A stretch of 16,505 nt of DNA. Origin: WYZ-LMO6 sp964509845 (GTDB lineage Archaea > Hadarchaeota > Hadarchaeia > Hadarchaeales > WYZ-LMO6). The notes beneath the pieces are model-generated. The model was not told where the DNA came from, did no database searches, and saw only the letters and a list, made by a program, of their open reading frames with translations. Within the stretch, counting starts at the first letter, position 1. Every line of letters begins with the position of its first letter. Positions 15,232 to 16,505 of this stretch are shown one piece after another. Made by a program: the position numbers and the translations under genes. The DNA lies in contig CAZDZG010000024.1 in the NCBI GenBank assembly GCA_964509845.1, forward strand, positions 1 to 16,505, given 5' to 3'.

Positions 15232-15437
15232 CAGCGGCCTTCGAATCGGTTTAAGGGTCCAGGTCCGGTCATCCCCTAGAACTCAGCGTAACGTCGGAGC
15301 TAAGAAGAGTCCACCAAGAACTCGCTTCCAGCGCCCTGCGGGTGGCAACGGAGCGCACCGTCCGGTTCGGGCAGGTTGGTAAATGAGCCTCTAAGATTTG
15401 GTTTCCCCAGGGGCCAGCGGTATCACGCGGTGGAAAG
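15232..15437. other. 206-base gene-free segment with possible RNA structure
   Basis: No reading frame of convincing composition and no recognised RNA family. On the + strand several stems can be drawn: CTAGAACTC (15276-15284) with GAGCCTCTAAG (15385-15395), CCACC (15311-15315) with GGTGG (15341-15345), CGCT/AGCG at 15323-15333, and ACCGTCC (15357-15363) with GGGCAGGT (15369-15376) around a GGTTC loop. The + strand TATTTATTTA run at 15222-15231 would place a start near 15253. GAGTTCT occurs twice on the minus strand. The folds were drawn by hand in GC-rich sequence, so they may be chance. It could equally be spacer between two tRNA genes. Confidence 0.25.
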
Positions 15438-15512
15438 TGGACCGGGCGGGATTTGAACCCGCGACCTCCCGCATGCCAAGCGGGCGATCATACCAGGCTG
15501 ATCTACCGGCCC
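15438..15512 (-). tRNA. tRNA-Ala (GGC anticodon)
   Basis: A 75-base cloverleaf: acceptor GGGCCGG with CCGGUCC, D-arm GAUC/GAUC, anticodon stem CCCGC/GCGGG with loop UUGGCAU, variable AGGUC, T-stem GCGGG/CCCGC with loop UUCAAAU, discriminator A. Anticodon GGC reads GCC and GCU. The third acceptor pair is G3-U70, the alanine identity element read by AlaRS. The genome does not encode CCA (ACT follows). No intron. Confidence 0.96.
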
Positions 15513-15533
15513 ATCCCTTTTTTCCTGTTCTCC

Positions 15534-15540
15534 ATTATAT
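15534..15540 (-). promoter_or_regulatory. candidate TATA box of tRNA-Ala
   Basis: Minus-strand ATATAAT, preceded by GGTAAAGG. Centre is 25 bases before the first base of the mature tRNA. It lies in the 43-base gap after rpl37e, so the tRNA has its own promoter. Confidence 0.6.
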
Positions 15541-15555
15541 CCTTTACCGACACCC

Positions 15556-15741
15556 TTACCTGAGCCTGATCCCCTGAACCTTTTTGTTCCTCCAGCTGTA
15601 CCGGTATATCCTTCGGGTCCTGCCGTAGCCGCAGGCCGCACACTTCTTTTTCTGGAGGTGATAGGCCCTCCTCCCGCACCTGCGGCACCTTCCGTGCACC
15701 GGCTTGTGCCTTTTTCCCATCGAGGGGGTACCCTTGCTCAT
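15556..15741 (-). CDS. rpl37e: ribosomal protein L37e
   Basis: Small zinc-ribbon protein of the archaeal/eukaryal large subunit. All 61 residues match the family: MSKGTPSMGKRHK at the start, then C19-x2-C22 and C34-x2-C37 as the four zinc ligands, with Arg/Lys-rich flanks that contact 23S rRNA. The ATG overlaps the lsm stop as ATGA (15738-15741), so it is translated together with lsm, an arrangement conserved across archaea. It is followed by the tRNA-Ala promoter and gene in the same direction. Confidence 0.97.
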   Translation of the reverse strand: MSKGTPSMGKRHKPVHGRCRRCGRRAYHLQKKKCAACGYGRTRRIYRYSWRNKKVQGIRLR

Positions 15742-15974
15742 TCCCCGCCCTCCGCGGGGGAGATGTAAACCACGTTATCCCCCCTTATCATCATCAGTCC
15801 CAGCCTTCTCGCCGGTTCGCCGTTCTGAATCTCCTCGGCCTCCTCCAGCACCAGGTTCACGTGCACGTCGAAACCCACCAGCTTTCCCCTGAATTCCTTT
15901 CCGCCTTTCAGGCTCACCAGTACGGATGATCCCAAGGCACGGTTCAGCAGGTCCATCGGTCTTTGGGTCGCCAT
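15738..15974 (-). CDS. lsm: LSm (Sm-like) RNA-binding protein
   Basis: Forms heptameric rings that bind U-rich RNA. The 78 residues carry the Sm1 motif (about 14-45, with FDVHVN at 35-40, where D36, H38 and N40 line the RNA pocket) and the Sm2 motif with MIRGDNVVYI (62-71). The frame stays open further upstream, but the ATG at 15972-15974 is chosen because homology begins there and the upstream codons are low-complexity Ser/Pro antisense to the neighbouring gene. GTGAACCCG precedes it. The TTAATAA box about 30 bases upstream fits a short leader. It is the first gene of lsm-rpl37e. Confidence 0.95.
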   Translation of the reverse strand: MATQRPMDLLNRALGSSVLVSLKGGKEFRGKLVGFDVHVNLVLEEAEEIQNGEPARRLGLMMIRGDNVVYISPAEGGE

Positions 15975-16000
15975 CGGGTTCACTAGGTTTGATTTCCGCG

Positions 16001-16008
16001 TTATTAAT
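16001..16008. promoter_or_regulatory. shared TATA box between lsm (-) and the PUA gene (+)
   Basis: TTATTAAT on the + strand, ATTAATAA on the minus strand: near-palindromic and the only A/T-rich run in the 73-base divergent gap. Centre is about 30 bases from the lsm ATG and about 43 from the PUA gene start, so it can serve both directions. Confidence 0.5.
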
Positions 16009-16047
16009 CCCTTTCTGAGGGGCGAAGAAATAAGGCCGGAGCCCATA

Positions 16048-16505
16048 TTGGGATTGGTGAAGAGATACCACCTGAGGAAGTCACAGGTGAAGGAGCTCAG
16101 GGAAAGGGTGCTCAGGGAGCTGGGGAAAGAACTGGAGGGGGAGGCCTTCGAGGTGCTGGAGGAGGGGGAGAGGAAGCTCATCTCGGTGGATGGCAGGGCC
16201 GTCCTCACGGAGGAGGGGGGGAGGCTCCTGCCCTTCGTGGGGAGGGCAGGGGAATGGGGACTCAAAAGGGTGGTGGTGGACATGGGGGCGGTGCCCCCCA
16301 TAGCCAGGGGAGCGGACGTGATGGCTCCCGGGGTGGTGAGGGTGGAGGGTGAGGTGAGGCCCGGGGAGCTGGTGGCGGTGGTGGACGAGAGGCACGGAAG
16401 GGTTCTGGCGGTGGGAGAGGCTCTGGTGCCAGGGGCGGAGATGGTGGGGAGGAGGGGAAGGGTGGTGAGGAACCTGCATCACGTGGGGGACTGGAGCTGG
16501 AGGCT
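16048..16505 (+). CDS. PUA-domain RNA-binding protein, MCT-1/Tma20-like (3' partial)
   Basis: Runs off the right edge with about 152 codons visible; archaeal members are about 155-165 residues, so little is missing. N-terminal pre-PUA segment VKRYHLRKSQVKELRERV is followed by a PUA domain that includes VVVDMGAVPPIARGADVMAP, then VVDERHGRVLAVGEALV and NLHHVGDWSW. The eukaryal relatives MCT-1 and Tma20 act in ribosome recycling and re-initiation; the archaeal role is inferred to be RNA or ribosome binding. Start is uncertain: TTG at 16048 has GGAG six bases upstream and gives MGLVKRYH, like its relatives; TTG at 16054 and GTG at 16057 are alternatives. Transcribed away from lsm. Confidence 0.85.
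   Translation, partial: MGLVKRYHLRKSQVKELRERVLRELGKELEGEAFEVLEEGERKLISVDGRAVLTEEGGRLLPFVGRAGEWGLKRVVVDMGAVPPIARGADVMAPGVVRVEGEVRPGELVAVVDERHGRVLAVGEALVPGAEMVGRRGRVVRNLHHVGDWSWR

Noticed and set aside
14996..15382. 128-codon + strand frame and 15423-15641 minus frame running through the tRNA genes
   Set aside because: Each crosses a full tRNA cloverleaf and parts of neighbouring genes; no protein family recognised.
15253..15437. RNase P RNA, including a reduced form
   Set aside because: Some short stretches look similar (AGAGUCC, GCGCACCG, GGUAAA), but the conserved core strands that form helix P4 are not present, and the 3' part would run into tRNA-Ala.
15975..16301. N-terminal extension of lsm by 109 codons
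   Set aside because: The extension is Ser/Pro/Leu-rich, lies antisense to the PUA gene and crosses the divergent promoter; LSm homology begins at the internal ATG.
1..16505. CRISPR array, insertion sequence, phage or defence island
   Set aside because: No spaced direct repeats, no transposase or integrase, and gene content and codon character are uniform housekeeping across the window.

Overview
The window reads as a chromosomal information-processing region of a GC-rich, probably thermophilic archaeon. Evidence is the archaeal/eukaryal form of every ribosomal protein (P0/L10, P1/L12, L1, L11, L37e), an archaeal-type AlaRS with its N-terminal cysteine extension, deoxyhypusine synthase, an Spt5/NusG-SecE pair, DTD2-type D-aminoacyl-tRNA deacylase, an LSm protein and an MCT-1-like PUA protein. 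The order ftsZ-secE-spt5-rpl11-rpl1-rpl10-rpl12 is a euryarchaeal-style arrangement and FtsZ is the division protein present. I cannot fix the lineage from this window; a Hadarchaeota-like or other deep euryarchaeal genome is a guess. Coding strands are strikingly purine-rich (GGG/AGG/GAG codons), which also produces many long spurious antisense reading frames.

Layout. 1-569 (+): the MarC-family membrane protein, cut by the left edge. 572-6146 (-): leuS directly after alaS, one base apart. 6177-7103 (-): deoxyhypusine synthase. 7129-11250 (-): the compact ftsZ-secE-spt5-rpl11-rpl1-rpl10-rpl12 block, with 4-base ATGA/TTGA overlaps at four junctions; secE is only 53 codons. 11281-13992 (-): an AMP-forming acetyl-CoA synthetase gene followed 3 bases later by dtdA (DTD2). 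14035-15099 (-): sua5. 15128-15200 (-): tRNA-Val(GAC). 15201-15437: the longest gene-free stretch, with possible RNA structure. 15438-15512 (-): tRNA-Ala(GGC). 15556-15974 (-): lsm-rpl37e. 16048-16505 (+): a PUA-domain protein running off the right edge.

How it fits together. Almost everything serves translation: charging (LeuRS, AlaRS, tRNA-Ala, tRNA-Val), proofreading (LeuRS and AlaRS editing domains, DTD2), tRNA modification (Sua5, t6A), the ribosomal stalk (L10, L12, L11, L1), elongation-factor maturation (hypusine on aIF5A), coupling of transcription and secretion (Spt5, SecE) and RNA chaperoning (LSm). FtsZ, Acs and MarC are the exceptions. Likely TATA boxes can be seen before alaS, rpl11, ftsZ, acs, sua5, both tRNAs and the lsm/PUA divergent pair. 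The two tRNA promoters give an internal ruler (box centre 25-26.5 bases before the mature 5' end), which predicts leaderless mRNAs for acs, rpl11 and alaS.

I see no mobile element, CRISPR array, phage gene or obvious undescribed multi-gene system. The most notable oddities are an L10/P0 protein that lacks the usual acidic factor-binding tail, the unassigned 15232-15437 segment, tRNA promoters placed as if for leaderless tRNAs, and the tight acs-dtdA pairing.
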